In this document: piece by piece, positions 36,078 through 44,213 of the stretch
Layout of the letters: every line of letters begins with the position of its first letter
Numbering within the stretch: the first letter of the stretch is position 1
Assembly (NCBI RefSeq): GCF_006384975.1
Contig: NZ_CP021645.1
Span: 2,942,001-3,006,000 of the forward strand
Length of the DNA: 64,000 bases
Origin: Pseudomonas oryzihabitans
Lineage (GTDB): Bacteria > Pseudomonadota > Gammaproteobacteria > Pseudomonadales > Pseudomonadaceae
Reading direction: 5' to 3'
The notes under the pieces: model-generated
What the model was told of the DNA's origin: nothing
Databases searched by the model: none
The model's input: only the letters and a program-made list of their open reading frames with translations
Position numbers and translations under genes: made by a program

Positions 36078-37457
36078 TCAGGTCGCGTCGGCGTGGCTGA
36101 CCACCCCCTTGATCAGCACCGCCAAAGCGGCGAGGGCCGCGGGTAGCAGCAACGCGGTGAGCACCTGGGTGAAGGTCCAGCCCAGGCCCAGCAGGGTCGC
36201 GCCCATCCAGGCACCGGTGATGGCGCCGAAACGGCCGATGCCGAGCATCCAGGACACGCCGGTGGCGCGGCCATGGGTCGGGTAGTAGCGCGCCGCCAGC
36301 GAGGGCATGGCCGATTGGGCGCCGTTGATGCACATGCCGGCCACCAGCACCAGGGTGGCCACCAGGGCGACCTGGCCCAGGCTCTGGCCGACGCAGTAGG
36401 CGAAGACTCCGGCCAGGGCGTAGAACAGGCCGATGACCTTGTGCGGATTGAACCTGTCCATGGCCCAGCCGACGAAGACCGCGCTGAGCACCCCGCCGAA
36501 CTGGAACAGCGCACCGATCAGGGCGGCCTGCTCCAGGCTGGCCCCGGCGTCGCGCATCAGGGTCGGCAGCCAGCTGGTGAGCAGATAGACGATCACCAGG
36601 CCCATGAAATAGGTCAGCCACAGCAGCAGGGTGCCGGCGCTGTAGCTGCGGTTGAAGATCACCGCGAAGACGTTGCCGGCCTTGACGGTTTTCTGCTCCG
36701 GCACCACGAAATGCCGCGCCTCGGCGGCCTCGCGACCAATGGGCGCCAATACCCGGCGGATGCGCTCGGCGCTCTTGCCGTGCACCACCAGATAACGCGC
36801 CGACTCGGGCAGCCAGAGCAGCAGGACCACCGCCAGGGCCAGCGGCAGCACGCCGCCGAGCACCAGTAGGCTGTGCCAGCCATAGGCCGGAATCATCCAG
36901 GCCGAGACGAAACCGCCGCCGGCCATGCCCAGGTTGAAGCCGCAGAACATGCTGGTCACCAGCAGCGACTTGAGCCGTTCGGGGGTGTATTCCGACAGCA
37001 GCGTGGTGGCGTTGGGCATGGCCGCGCCGAGGCCCAGGCCGGTGAGGAATCTCAGGATCACCAGTTGTTCGAGGTTGGCGCTGAAGGCCGACAGCAGGCT
37101 GAAGCCGCCGAAGATGAAGGTGGCCACCACCAGCACGCCCTTGCGGCCGAAGCGGTCGGCCAGCGGCCCGGAGCCGAGGGCGCCGAAGACCATGCCGCCC
37201 AGGGCGGCGCTCATCACCGGGCCCAAGCTGGCGCGCGGCACACCCCAGTCCACCGACAGCGCCGGCGCGATGAAGCCCATGGCGGCGGTATCCAGGCCAT
37301 CGAGGAAGACGATGAGAAAGCACAGGGCGACGATGCGCCACTGATAGGCCGAGAGGGCCTGGCGATTGATGAACTGCTGGACGTCCAGGGTGCCGGACAC
37401 GGCCGGCGCGGGACTGCCGGCCAGGGGCATGGCGGCCCCATCGAGAGTTTGGGTCAT
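36078..37457 (-). CDS. pcaK: 4-hydroxybenzoate/aromatic acid:H+ symporter PcaK
   Basis: Major facilitator of the aromatic acid:H+ symporter (AAHS) family that imports 4-hydroxybenzoate and protocatechuate and is needed for chemotaxis to them in other Pseudomonas. 459 residues, 12 helices. The helix 1 motif FLDGLDTAAMGFIAPALSVDWG carries the acidic residues diagnostic for AAHS, followed by GALGSGPLADRFGRKGVLV and LRFLTGLGLGAAMPNATTLLSE. A pair of PcaR-type boxes lies 81-108 bases upstream, and an AACAACAACA run precedes the start codon (possible Crc/Hfq site). Confidence 0.94.
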   Translation of the reverse strand: MTQTLDGAAMPLAGSPAPAVSGTLDVQQFINRQALSAYQWRIVALCFLIVFLDGLDTAAMGFIAPALSVDWGVPRASLGPVMSAALGGMVFGALGSGPLADRFGRKGVLVVATFIFGGFSLLSAFSANLEQLVILRFLTGLGLGAAMPNATTLLSEYTPERLKSLLVTSMFCGFNLGMAGGGFVSAWMIPAYGWHSLLVLGGVLPLALAVVLLLWLPESARYLVVHGKSAERIRRVLAPIGREAAEARHFVVPEQKTVKAGNVFAVIFNRSYSAGTLLLWLTYFMGLVIVYLLTSWLPTLMRDAGASLEQAALIGALFQFGGVLSAVFVGWAMDRFNPHKVIGLFYALAGVFAYCVGQSLGQVALVATLVLVAGMCINGAQSAMPSLAARYYPTHGRATGVSWMLGIGRFGAITGAWMGATLLGLGWTFTQVLTALLLPAALAALAVLIKGVVSHADAT

Positions 37458-37466
37458 GGTGGTCTG

Positions 37467-37482
37467 CTCATGTTGTTGTTAT
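37467..37482 (-). promoter_or_regulatory. Possible Crc/Hfq (CA-motif) site in the pcaK leader
   Basis: On the minus strand the leader reads ATAACAACAACATGAG, ending 10 bases before the pcaK start codon. It fits the AAnAAnAA catabolite-activity motif where Hfq/Crc represses translation in Pseudomonas. pcaK is a known type of Crc target. Binding is inferred. Confidence 0.5.
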
Positions 37483-37537
37483 CGGCGTATTGCGCCACTG
37501 CGCCGACGTTAAGCCCAACTACAAGAGACTGACAATT

Positions 37538-37565
37538 CGATTATCGGCTCGATGACCGATAATCG
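37538..37565 (-). promoter_or_regulatory. Paired PcaR-type operator upstream of pcaK
   Basis: CGATTATCG at 37538-37546 and CGATAATCG at 37557-37565, start-to-start 19 bases, between the chimeric gene and pcaK. Same phasing as the pairs at pcaI and pcaR. Confidence 0.8.
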
Positions 37566-37581
37566 ACCATTTTCTTGCCCC

Positions 37582-38310
37582 TTAGGCAGGTTGCAGCGTC
37601 CAGCCCAGCCAGCGCCTCGCCGCCCGCACATCGTCCAGCAGATCGTGCTGCCACAACCAGTCGAAGCGCCTGGCCAGGGTCTGCCCCAGACGGGCTTCAT
37701 CCTGGCCGGTTGCCGGATCGCGGTACTCATAGAGTTCGCCAGCCTCCCAGGAGGTGCGCTGGGTGCGGCAGGCCCGGGGCAGGCGCCAGCGCTGGTAAGC
37801 CTGGAGTACCTGGTCGAGGTTGTCGCGCGTCAGCTGCGGATCGACCAGCAGCTCGCGCAGGAACCAGGCGTCTTCCAGGCCCTGGCCGGCACCGGCGCCC
37901 TGGTGCGGCAGCATGGCGTGGGCGGCATCGCCCAGTAGCGCGGCGCGGCCGTGCACGTAATAGGGCAGTTCCTCGATGTCGTGTAGCGCCCAGAGCGTTG
38001 GTGCTTCAATGGCAGCCACCAGGGTCCGCGCCGCCAGGCCCCAATCGGCGAAGGCCGCCCCCACCTCGGCGCGACTGGCGTTGCGCACCCAGGGCAGCGC
38101 CGGCGCCAGGATGCGCACCTGGCCGGCATAGTGCAGCCGGCAGAGGTCGAGGGCGGCGAAGCTGCGATGGGCGAGACTGGCCCGGGCGGCAGTGGCGCGC
38201 GGGATCTGCAGGCGATGGTTGCCGAGATGGCGACCGACGTATTCCGAAACCTGGCCGGGGGTGCAGGCGGCGAAGACCTGGCTGCGTTCGCTCAGCAAGA
38301 TCCTGTCCAT
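37582..38310 (-). pseudogene. Chimera: BenR/XylS-type regulator N-terminus fused in frame to C-terminal half of salicylate 1-hydroxylase
   Basis: The 242-residue frame joins two unrelated proteins. Residues 1-72 (LLSERSQVF...VSEYVGRHLGNHRLQ...RSFAALDLCRLHYAGQVRI-LAPAL) follow the start of BenR/XylS, AraC-family benzoate regulators, up to their conserved SP(G/A)L point. From residue 73 (PWVRNASRAEV) to the end it follows NahG-type salicylate hydroxylase: LWALHDIEELPYYVHGRAAL, GDAAHAMLPHQGAGAGQGLE and ARRFDWLWQHDL. The regulator's ligand-pocket remainder and HTH are missing, as are the hydroxylase's N-terminal GxGxxG FAD fold and about 250 residues. The junction is near 38090-38100. The benR-like ribosome site (CAGGAG) and an A/C-rich leader remain. 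A deletion joining two genes is the simplest origin; activity is unlikely. Confidence 0.8.
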
Positions 38311-38326
38311 GGCGATACTCCTGGCA

Positions 38327-38337
38327 GTTTGTTGTTA
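38327..38337 (-). promoter_or_regulatory. CA-motif in the leader of the chimeric gene
   Basis: Minus-strand ATAACAACAAA lies just upstream of the CAGGAG ribosome-binding site of the BenR-like start. It matches the AAnAAnAA Crc/Hfq motif; benR is a described Crc target in P. putida, which supports the benR origin of this 5' end. Confidence 0.45.
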
Positions 38338-38395
38338 TGCCGCCAGGATGCGCAGCCGCGCCAGAGCCTGTCCAATACCCGCCAGGTTTTCCCCC

Positions 38396-38410
38396 ATACC
38401 TGAAAGGTAT
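38396..38410. promoter_or_regulatory. Short palindrome between pcaR and the chimeric gene
   Basis: ATACCT-GAA-AGGTAT, a perfect 6-bp inverted repeat in the 131-base spacer before the chimera. It could be an operator or chance; no match to a known site is claimed. Confidence 0.3.
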
Positions 38411-38441
38411 CGTGAAACCGCTCCAGTACGTGCTCTCTACC

Positions 38442-39296
38442 TTAGTGGAAGAGCCGCGTACTTAGTTCTTCGCTGGCCGCCAGTAACACCGGCAGGAATT
38501 TCGTCTCGAGCTCCTGACGACTGACCCGGCTGGCATGGGTGCCGACGTTGAGCGCCGCCAGCACCTGGCCGGCGGCATCGCGCAGGGGTACCGCCAGGGA
38601 TCTCAGCCCCACCTCCAATTCCTGGTCGACCACTACGTAGCCCTGCTGGCGTACCTGGCCCAGGCACTCGATGAGCGCCGGGCGCTGGTAGAGGGTGCGG
38701 CTGGTCTTGGCCTGCAGATCGGCGTGGTCCAGGTAGTCGTGCAAGGCGGCATCGTCCAGGGCGGCGAGCAGGATGCGGCCCATGGAGGTGCAGTAGGCCG
38801 GCAGCCGGCTACCGACGCTGAGATCCACCGAGATCAGCCGCTGCGGCGTGGCCGAGCGGGCGATGTAGAGGATCTCGTCGCCCTCCAGGGTGGCCATGGA
38901 GCAGGCCTCGTGCAGTTGTTCGCTGAGGCGGTCGAGCACCGGCTGGGCGGTGACCGCCAGCGGCGTGGACGACAGATACGCATGGCCCAGGGTCAGCACC
39001 TTGGGCAACAGCGAATAGGTGCGGCCATCGGTGGTGACGTAGCCCAGCTTCATCAGGGTATGCAGGCAGCGCCGCACCGCCGCGCGAGGGATCTCGGTGC
39101 GGTGGCTGATCTGGGCGATGGTCAGCTGGCGCTTGCGCTCCTGGAAGGCATGGATCACCGCCAGGCCACGGGCCAGGGAGGTCATGAAATTCGGGTCGCC
39201 GGCGAAGGCCTCGATGCGCTTGGCCGGCGAGGCGATGATCGGCGGCGCCGCCAACGGCGGCAGGCCCGTGGCATGAGCGGTGCGGTTATCGTCCAT
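38442..39296 (-). CDS. pcaR: IclR-family beta-ketoadipate pathway regulator PcaR
   Basis: Activator of the pca genes in response to beta-ketoadipate. 284 residues; the N-terminal winged helix (QLTIAQISHRTEIPRAAVRRCL, about residues 57-78) and the IclR effector domain (TLGHAYLSSTPLAV, SVGSRLPAYCTSMGRILLAAL, LNVGTHASRVSRQELE) are nearly identical in pattern to Pseudomonas PcaR, including PPIIASPAKRIEAFAGDPNF ahead of the HTH. Two box copies in its own promoter imply autoregulation. It lies 20 kb from pcaIJF-TBDC, with unrelated genes between. Confidence 0.95.
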   Translation of the reverse strand: MDDNRTAHATGLPPLAAPPIIASPAKRIEAFAGDPNFMTSLARGLAVIHAFQERKRQLTIAQISHRTEIPRAAVRRCLHTLMKLGYVTTDGRTYSLLPKVLTLGHAYLSSTPLAVTAQPVLDRLSEQLHEACSMATLEGDEILYIARSATPQRLISVDLSVGSRLPAYCTSMGRILLAALDDAALHDYLDHADLQAKTSRTLYQRPALIECLGQVRQQGYVVVDQELEVGLRSLAVPLRDAAGQVLAALNVGTHASRVSRQELETKFLPVLLAASEELSTRLFH

Positions 39297-39323
39297 AGAC
39301 CCTATCCTCGGCAGGCTTTTGGC

Positions 39324-39351
39324 CGATTATCGAGCGAAGGGGCGATTATCG
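39324..39351 (-). promoter_or_regulatory. Paired PcaR-type operator upstream of pcaR
   Basis: CGATTATCG at 39324-39332 and again at 39343-39351, 19 bases apart, 28-55 bases ahead of the pcaR start. Position close to the start fits negative autoregulation. Confidence 0.8.
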
Positions 39352-39435
39352 CAATGGCTAGACGGTGAGCAGAGCTGACAGTGAATGTTACAACTGGCTT
39401 AGAGCAGGCTTCAGTTGGGTCATGCGTTCAGGATT

Positions 39436-39654
39436 AGGTTCTGTACGAGAAATACCTGCGCTCGGTGATGCTTCATTGAAAAAGGCCTGGATAGCCAGCC
39501 CCGCCTAGGCGGCCCCGTCGGAATGCTCATTTACCGCTCGTAAACTCGTTCGCGAGCCCGGTCGAGCGCGACTCCGATCCGCTTCCTCAGCCTTTTTCGC
39601 GGGGCCGCCTAGGCCTCGCCTGACCTTCGCTCGGCGAATTTTCGTACAGAACCT
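39436..39654. mobile_element. Foldback/MITE-like element, 219 bp
   Basis: The 415-base gap 39297-39711 has no gene apart from the pcaR operator. Within it, perfect 13-bp terminal inverted repeats AGGTTCTGTACGA (39436-39448) and TCGTACAGAACCT (39642-39654) enclose nested arms (CCCCGCCTAGGCGGCCCCG with CGGGGCCGCCTAGG; GAAAAAGGC with GCCTTTTTC). The core GGAATGCTCATTTAC...GATCCGCTTCCTCAGCC (39519-39600) is shared, inverted, with the element at 56259-56400. No transposase. Confidence 0.75.
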
Positions 39655-39711
39655 GGCTCACGAAGGTGAGAACAACTGGTCGCTCAGAGCCACTCAACGT
39701 CAAATACTCCA

Positions 39712-41247
39712 TCAGATGACAACCTTGACACCCAGACGAGCGACACTACCAGTCGCCGCAGCTTGAGGAACTTTTATCTGAATCCTTATGACTTCGTCGT
39801 TACAATCTATCACCTTCATTCTTACTTCCACGAAAACTGCATCCGCAGGTAGCCCACCCAAGAGGGTCAAACTTACCGACTTTCTGGTCGGCACATAAAG
39901 CAGCCCATGGGGCACACTGATCATCTGGACAGCAGTGGTATCCAGAGGAAAGTAGGCGCTCTCCAACTCAACATTCGTTCGACCACTTGCTATTAGTCCC
40001 GTGGCACGAATCTGAAATCTATCCAACTGATCAGCTGGCCGATCCCCCGTAATATAGGCGCCTTGGATCGAATAAATATCCAGATCCAGCGAATTCTTTC
40101 CAGCATGAGTGTCCACCGGCAGTTGGTAATTCAAACCAGCCACATAGGACAGTAAAACCTTGCCACTGACCGTATTTAGACTACCGGAAACGTCTATACC
40201 GACCGAGCACTCCCTCGCATAAAAATTCGTCAAACTATTTCCAGAACCAGAAACGATCAAGCCCTTATGCTTTCCAAGCTGACCGAAAAACTTGGCCACT
40301 GCAAATGTATTGCCATTACCCGAGACCTTGAGCACCGCATAACCTTCAGTACCTGAATACATAGAGCCGTGAAAGCTTCCTACATTGTTGTAGTTCCCCA
40401 CCAGATTCAGACCGTCATTTGACTGACCGCCATTGATCAGCTTTATCCTTCCAAATTGGCAGTTGGATGCCGTGACTCGACCATAGTCGCCATCGATTAT
40501 CCAATGAGCGATGGCGGTCGTAGAACCCAGGATAGCTCCAGCATCACCATTACCGTTGGCGTTCGCGTAGGTATGTAGATGACCGATCTCGGTCACGTTT
40601 CCATCGAACTTTCCCGCCTGAGTTTCCGAAATATAGCCCCCCGCCTTGTTGTATCCAGCAATGAAGCTTGTCACTACCGAGTTATGCGGGCCACGGTTGC
40701 GCCATCCCCACCCCTGTCGACTGCGCATGGAGGTAAGCTTATCGATGAATCCCTCTTCCTGCCCCTGCCAAGTACCTGAACCGCTCGTACTGGCGTATTC
40801 GGTGTAGACATTGTCATCGAAGCAGTTCTGAACCAGAACCTCTCCTTTCATCAGAATGGCGCAGCCATACCAAGCGATTCCTCGTCCCTGTTGTTGGTTC
40901 GCTCCATTGCCATTTATCCTCAGGTCCTTGATACCGAACCAAGACGGTACACGCCCATCAGTTGCAACGGTCTTTCCCGAACCCGTCAAGGCATCGAAGT
41001 TCTCACTGATCAGAAAGTCGCAATTCGCACCAGGTGATTGGGCGAGTTCGGTCGCACCGACGCCTAATCCCTCGATTATCACGTTGCGCTTCAGAACGAT
41101 TTGCTGGGCGTAGAATACCCCCTGGGGAACCAAGACAATTCCTCCACCCTGCAGCGAGTCGATGGCCTTGCGGAAAGCCTCGGTGTAATCCGCCTCACCT
41201 TGGTAGAAATCGAGCACCGATACATAACCAGGAACATCAAGAGGCAT
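39712..41247 (-). CDS. Right-handed beta-helix protein, pectate-lyase superfamily, unknown substrate
   Basis: A 511-residue protein. Residues about 6-50 (YVSVLDFYQGEADYTEAFRK, GGGIVLVPQGVFYAQQIVLK) match the start of the pectate-lyase-3/GH28-like and tailspike fold, and the middle is a series of short beta-helix rungs with GNGN, SGSGNSL and SGSLNTVSG turns. The C-terminal 90 residues (SVSLTLLGGLPADAVFVEVR) look like a separate beta-sandwich. No signal peptide or membrane helix is seen, so its route out of the cell is unclear. Base composition is visibly lower in GC than the neighbours, suggesting transfer. A polysaccharide lyase, hydrolase or epimerase acting on a surface polymer is possible. 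The ATG at 41247 is preceded by AAGG. Confidence 0.6.
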   Translation of the reverse strand: MPLDVPGYVSVLDFYQGEADYTEAFRKAIDSLQGGGIVLVPQGVFYAQQIVLKRNVIIEGLGVGATELAQSPGANCDFLISENFDALTGSGKTVATDGRVPSWFGIKDLRINGNGANQQQGRGIAWYGCAILMKGEVLVQNCFDDNVYTEYASTSGSGTWQGQEEGFIDKLTSMRSRQGWGWRNRGPHNSVVTSFIAGYNKAGGYISETQAGKFDGNVTEIGHLHTYANANGNGDAGAILGSTTAIAHWIIDGDYGRVTASNCQFGRIKLINGGQSNDGLNLVGNYNNVGSFHGSMYSGTEGYAVLKVSGNGNTFAVAKFFGQLGKHKGLIVSGSGNSLTNFYARECSVGIDVSGSLNTVSGKVLLSYVAGLNYQLPVDTHAGKNSLDLDIYSIQGAYITGDRPADQLDRFQIRATGLIASGRTNVELESAYFPLDTTAVQMISVPHGLLYVPTRKSVSLTLLGGLPADAVFVEVRMKVIDCNDEVIRIQIKVPQAAATGSVARLGVKVVI

Positions 41248-41299
41248 AGGTATTATCCTTAATAAGAATCTTGCTTCGCCTAGACAGGAGCAACGTCTG

Positions 41300-42325
41300 C
41301 TACACGCTACGGGCGCTCCGATGCAGAACACCGCCCCCCCACTGTTTCGCCCAGGCATTCAATGGCCGTTCTACCCAGGCATAACACAGCCAGCCCACCA
41401 GCAGCGCTCCCACCAAGAGCAGGCCACCGAAAGACCAGCCGCCCAATATCCCTACTTTCTGGGCGACTCTAGCGAGCGGACTCAAGACGAACACGTGGGA
41501 AAGATAGAGCGAGTAAGAACTGTCACCCAGGCGCTCCAGCGGTTTAAACATGTTGCGCCAACCAGAAAGCCGATCCTCGGCCCCCACCACGCTCAGGCAG
41601 ATCAGCATCATGGGCAGCCCCCCACTGAAGACGCGCCCAAGAGGTGTTTCGACCAGCCCCTGGTCGTTCTGATAGATCAAGGCGACCAACCCAACCAGCC
41701 CTAGCAACGAAAGCGGCCAACGTCCCAGGTGTCCGGACCGCCAAAGGTGGAATACGGCAATCCCCATCAGAAATTCCAGCAGCAGAGGGTCCAGCAGAAA
41801 CTGCAGCCAGGAGTTCTCTGGCTTCACCAGCAGGCCAGTCAGCGCCAATAGGAGCAATACGCTAGCCACTAGTAATTGCCGTTTACCCTTGGTCAGCATC
41901 AAGGACAGACCGAAGATCAGGTAGAACAGGAATTCATAGCGGAGTGTCCAGCCGTTATCGACCAGATATCTCATCCCATTGGGTGCCAGGAGCCAGGATG
42001 CCCAGATGCTGGTCTCGCCCCCACCCGCATTGACCATGTTGGGAAAGCTCAGCCAGAGCAGCAAAGCTACCGCCGTGAACAGCCAGTACAGGGGCAGAAT
42101 CCGCTGGACACGGGCGAGCATGAACCGCCCAAAACTCAGGTTCTTGCCGTGGGTGGTATGGCACATGATGAAGCCAGAGATGATGAAGAACAGATCGACG
42201 CCGAACTGCCCTACGGTGAGAAAGCTGAAGGCGTCGCTGCCGTACTGTTGACCCTTTATGGCGATGTGGTGCAGCACCACCATCAGGGCCGCTGCGGCTC
42301 TCAGATACTGAATCGAATGAAGCAT
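41300..42325 (-). CDS. Acyltransferase family 3 (OafA/YrhL-type) membrane protein
   Basis: A 341-residue integral membrane O-acyltransferase with about ten helices, of the kind that acetylates surface polysaccharides. Diagnostic segments: SIQYLRAAAALMVVLHHI at the N-terminus, GVDLFFIISGFIM with the following Arg-rich RFMLARVQRILPLYWLF, and SYSLYLSHVFVLSPL. ATG 42325 follows GGAGAAGG. It lies 52 bases upstream of the beta-helix gene on the same strand, so the two probably act on the same surface glycan. Moderately lower GC than the cob genes next to it. Confidence 0.85.
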   Translation of the reverse strand: MLHSIQYLRAAAALMVVLHHIAIKGQQYGSDAFSFLTVGQFGVDLFFIISGFIMCHTTHGKNLSFGRFMLARVQRILPLYWLFTAVALLLWLSFPNMVNAGGGETSIWASWLLAPNGMRYLVDNGWTLRYEFLFYLIFGLSLMLTKGKRQLLVASVLLLLALTGLLVKPENSWLQFLLDPLLLEFLMGIAVFHLWRSGHLGRWPLSLLGLVGLVALIYQNDQGLVETPLGRVFSGGLPMMLICLSVVGAEDRLSGWRNMFKPLERLGDSSYSLYLSHVFVLSPLARVAQKVGILGGWSFGGLLLVGALLVGWLCYAWVERPLNAWAKQWGGGVLHRSARSV

Positions 42326-42417
42326 GGCGCCTTCTCCGGGTGTGCTGCGGCCTGGAAAAGATGCTACGTCGGTCGACGGCGCGCGACCTGGACAAATCCT
42401 AACAACCGGCGACAGAG

Positions 42418-43182
42418 TCAGGCTACGTCGTAACGGATGTAGAGTCGCCCCGAGTCCCGCTCGCGTTCTACCCGCGCTCGCACCCCCCACACCTGCTGGA
42501 TCAGCTCGGCTGTCAGCACCTCGGCTGGCGTACCCTCGGCGACCAGGCGGCCGTCGCGCAGTACCACCAGGCGATCGCAGAACAGCGCGGCCAGGTTGAG
42601 GTCGTGGATGGCCAGCACGCAGGTGGCCGGCAGGCGGCGAACCAGGTCGAGGATCTCCAGCTGGTGCTGGATATCGAGGTGGTTGGTGGGTTCGTCCAGC
42701 AAGAGTTCGCTGGGCTCCTGGGCCAGGGCACGGGCGATCTGGGCGCGTTGGCGTTCGCCGCCGGAAAGGCTGTGCCAGCGGCGCCCGGCCTTGTCGACCA
42801 GCCCCACCTGGGCCAGGGCGCGCTGGCAGACCTCGGCGTCGCGGGCGCTCCAGGCGTCGAGCAGGCCGCGATGGGGCGTACGGCCCAGGCGCACCACCTC
42901 GGCCACCGAGAGGTCGGCCTCGGTGCCGGCCTGCTGCTCCACCAGGGCCACCCGGCGGGCCAGGTCGCGGCGCCGCAACTGATTCAGCGGGGTCTCGTCG
43001 AGGCTGACCTCCCCCTCCTCCGGTCGCCGTAGCCCGGCCAAGAGTCGCAACAGGCTGGACTTGCCCGAGCCGTTGGGGCCGAGCAGGCCGAGCACGCCGC
43101 CGGGCTGCACCTGCAGGGTCACCCCGCGCAGGATCGGCTGGCCACCGGCGCTCCAGGCCACGTCACGGGCGGCCAGGCTCAT
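42418..43182 (-). CDS. Cobalamin-regulated ABC transporter ATP-binding protein (BtuD/FecE-like)
   Basis: Cytoplasmic ATPase of a BtuCDF/FecCDE-type importer, 254 residues: Walker A GPNGSGKSSLLRLL, signature LSGGERQRAQIARAL, Walker B LLLDEPTNHLD and H-loop LAIHDLNLA. Its start overlaps the permease stop by 4 bases. Third gene of the riboswitch-led operon, so corrinoid or cobalt-related cargo is likelier than iron. Confidence 0.9.
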   Translation of the reverse strand: MSLAARDVAWSAGGQPILRGVTLQVQPGGVLGLLGPNGSGKSSLLRLLAGLRRPEEGEVSLDETPLNQLRRRDLARRVALVEQQAGTEADLSVAEVVRLGRTPHRGLLDAWSARDAEVCQRALAQVGLVDKAGRRWHSLSGGERQRAQIARALAQEPSELLLDEPTNHLDIQHQLEILDLVRRLPATCVLAIHDLNLAALFCDRLVVLRDGRLVAEGTPAEVLTAELIQQVWGVRARVERERDSGRLYIRYDVA

Positions 43183-44213
43183 CGGACTTCCCGCGCGCGA
43201 TAGAGAATGAAGGCGAAGGCCGGCGCCCCGACCAGGGCGGTGACCACGCCGATGGGCAGGGTCTGCTTGGCCACCAGGGTACGGGCGACGATATCGGCCA
43301 GCACCATGAACAGGGCGCCGGTCAGGGCGCAGGTGGGCAGCAGGCGACCATGGCCGGGGCCCACCAGGAAGCGCGCCACATGGGGAATCACCAGGCCGAC
43401 GAAACCCACCGCCCCTACCAGGCTGACCAGGCAGGCGGTGATCAGGCCGGTGACCGCCAGGAGCAGCAGGCGCAGCGGTCCCACCGCTACTCCCAGGCTG
43501 GCGGCGGCGTCCTCGCCGAAGGCGAAGGCATCCAGCGCCCGGGCGCAGGCGAGGCAGACCAACAGGCCACCCAGGACCACGGCGCCGGCCAGCCAGACAT
43601 CCGGCCAGCGCACCCCGGACAGGCTGCCGAGCAGCCAGAACATGACGCTACGCGCCTGCTCGGCATTGGCCGCGGTAGCGACGATATAGGCGGTCAGGGC
43701 GTTGAACAGCTGAGAGGCGGCGACCCCGGCGAGAATGATGCGGGTGCTGCCGCCACTGCCCAGGAAAGGCAGCACCACGGTGAAGGCCAGCATGGCGCCA
43801 AGGAAGGCGCCCAGGGAGACCCCGAGCACCCCGCCGCCGACGCCCAGCAGCATTACCAGCACCGCGCCGGTGGAGGCTCCGGCCGACAGCCCCAGCACAT
43901 AGGGTTCGGCCAAGGCGTTGCGCAGCAGCGCCTGGAGGATGGCGCCGGACACCGCCAGGCCCGCGCCGCAGCAGGCCGCCACCAGGGCGCGGCTGAAGCG
44001 GTATTCCCAGACGATGCCCTGGACGATGCGCTCCACCGGATAGGGCCCCAGGCCAAGGCCATTGGCGATGGCCAGCAGGCTGGTCAGAGGGGCGATGGGC
44101 ATCTCGCCGAAGGAGGCCGCGAACACCACACTGGCGGCCAGCGCCAGCACGGCGGCCAGGCCCAGCAGCCAGCGCCAGGGCCGGGCGCCTTCGGCCGCCA
44201 GGGGCAGGCTCAT
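43179..44213 (-). CDS. Cobalamin-regulated ABC transporter permease (BtuC/FecCD-like)
   Basis: A 344-residue, roughly ten-helix FecCD-family permease. Visible blocks: EYRFSRALVAACCGAGLAVSG, NALAEPYVLGLSAGASTGAV (coupling region), and GFVGLVIPHVARFLVGPGHGRLLP. ATG 44213 overlaps the binding-protein stop by 4 bases. Similar to the permease near the cob genes in P. aeruginosa (PA2912-PA2914 group). Confidence 0.9.
   Translation of the reverse strand: MSLPLAAEGARPWRWLLGLAAVLALAASVVFAASFGEMPIAPLTSLLAIANGLGLGPYPVERIVQGIVWEYRFSRALVAACCGAGLAVSGAILQALLRNALAEPYVLGLSAGASTGAVLVMLLGVGGGVLGVSLGAFLGAMLAFTVVLPFLGSGGSTRIILAGVAASQLFNALTAYIVATAANAEQARSVMFWLLGSLSGVRWPDVWLAGAVVLGGLLVCLACARALDAFAFGEDAAASLGVAVGPLRLLLLAVTGLITACLVSLVGAVGFVGLVIPHVARFLVGPGHGRLLPTCALTGALFMVLADIVARTLVAKQTLPIGVVTALVGAPAFAFILYRAREVR

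Noticed and set aside
36078..37341. Alternative 440-codon frame overlapping pcaK on the same strand
   Set aside because: Out of frame with the AAHS transporter motifs; Arg/Pro/Gly-rich translation typical of a shifted frame.
37582..38310. Reading the gene as a functional p-hydroxybenzoate or salicylate hydroxylase
   Set aside because: It is only 242 residues, lacks the FAD-binding GxGxxG domain, and its first 72 residues match an AraC-family regulator instead.
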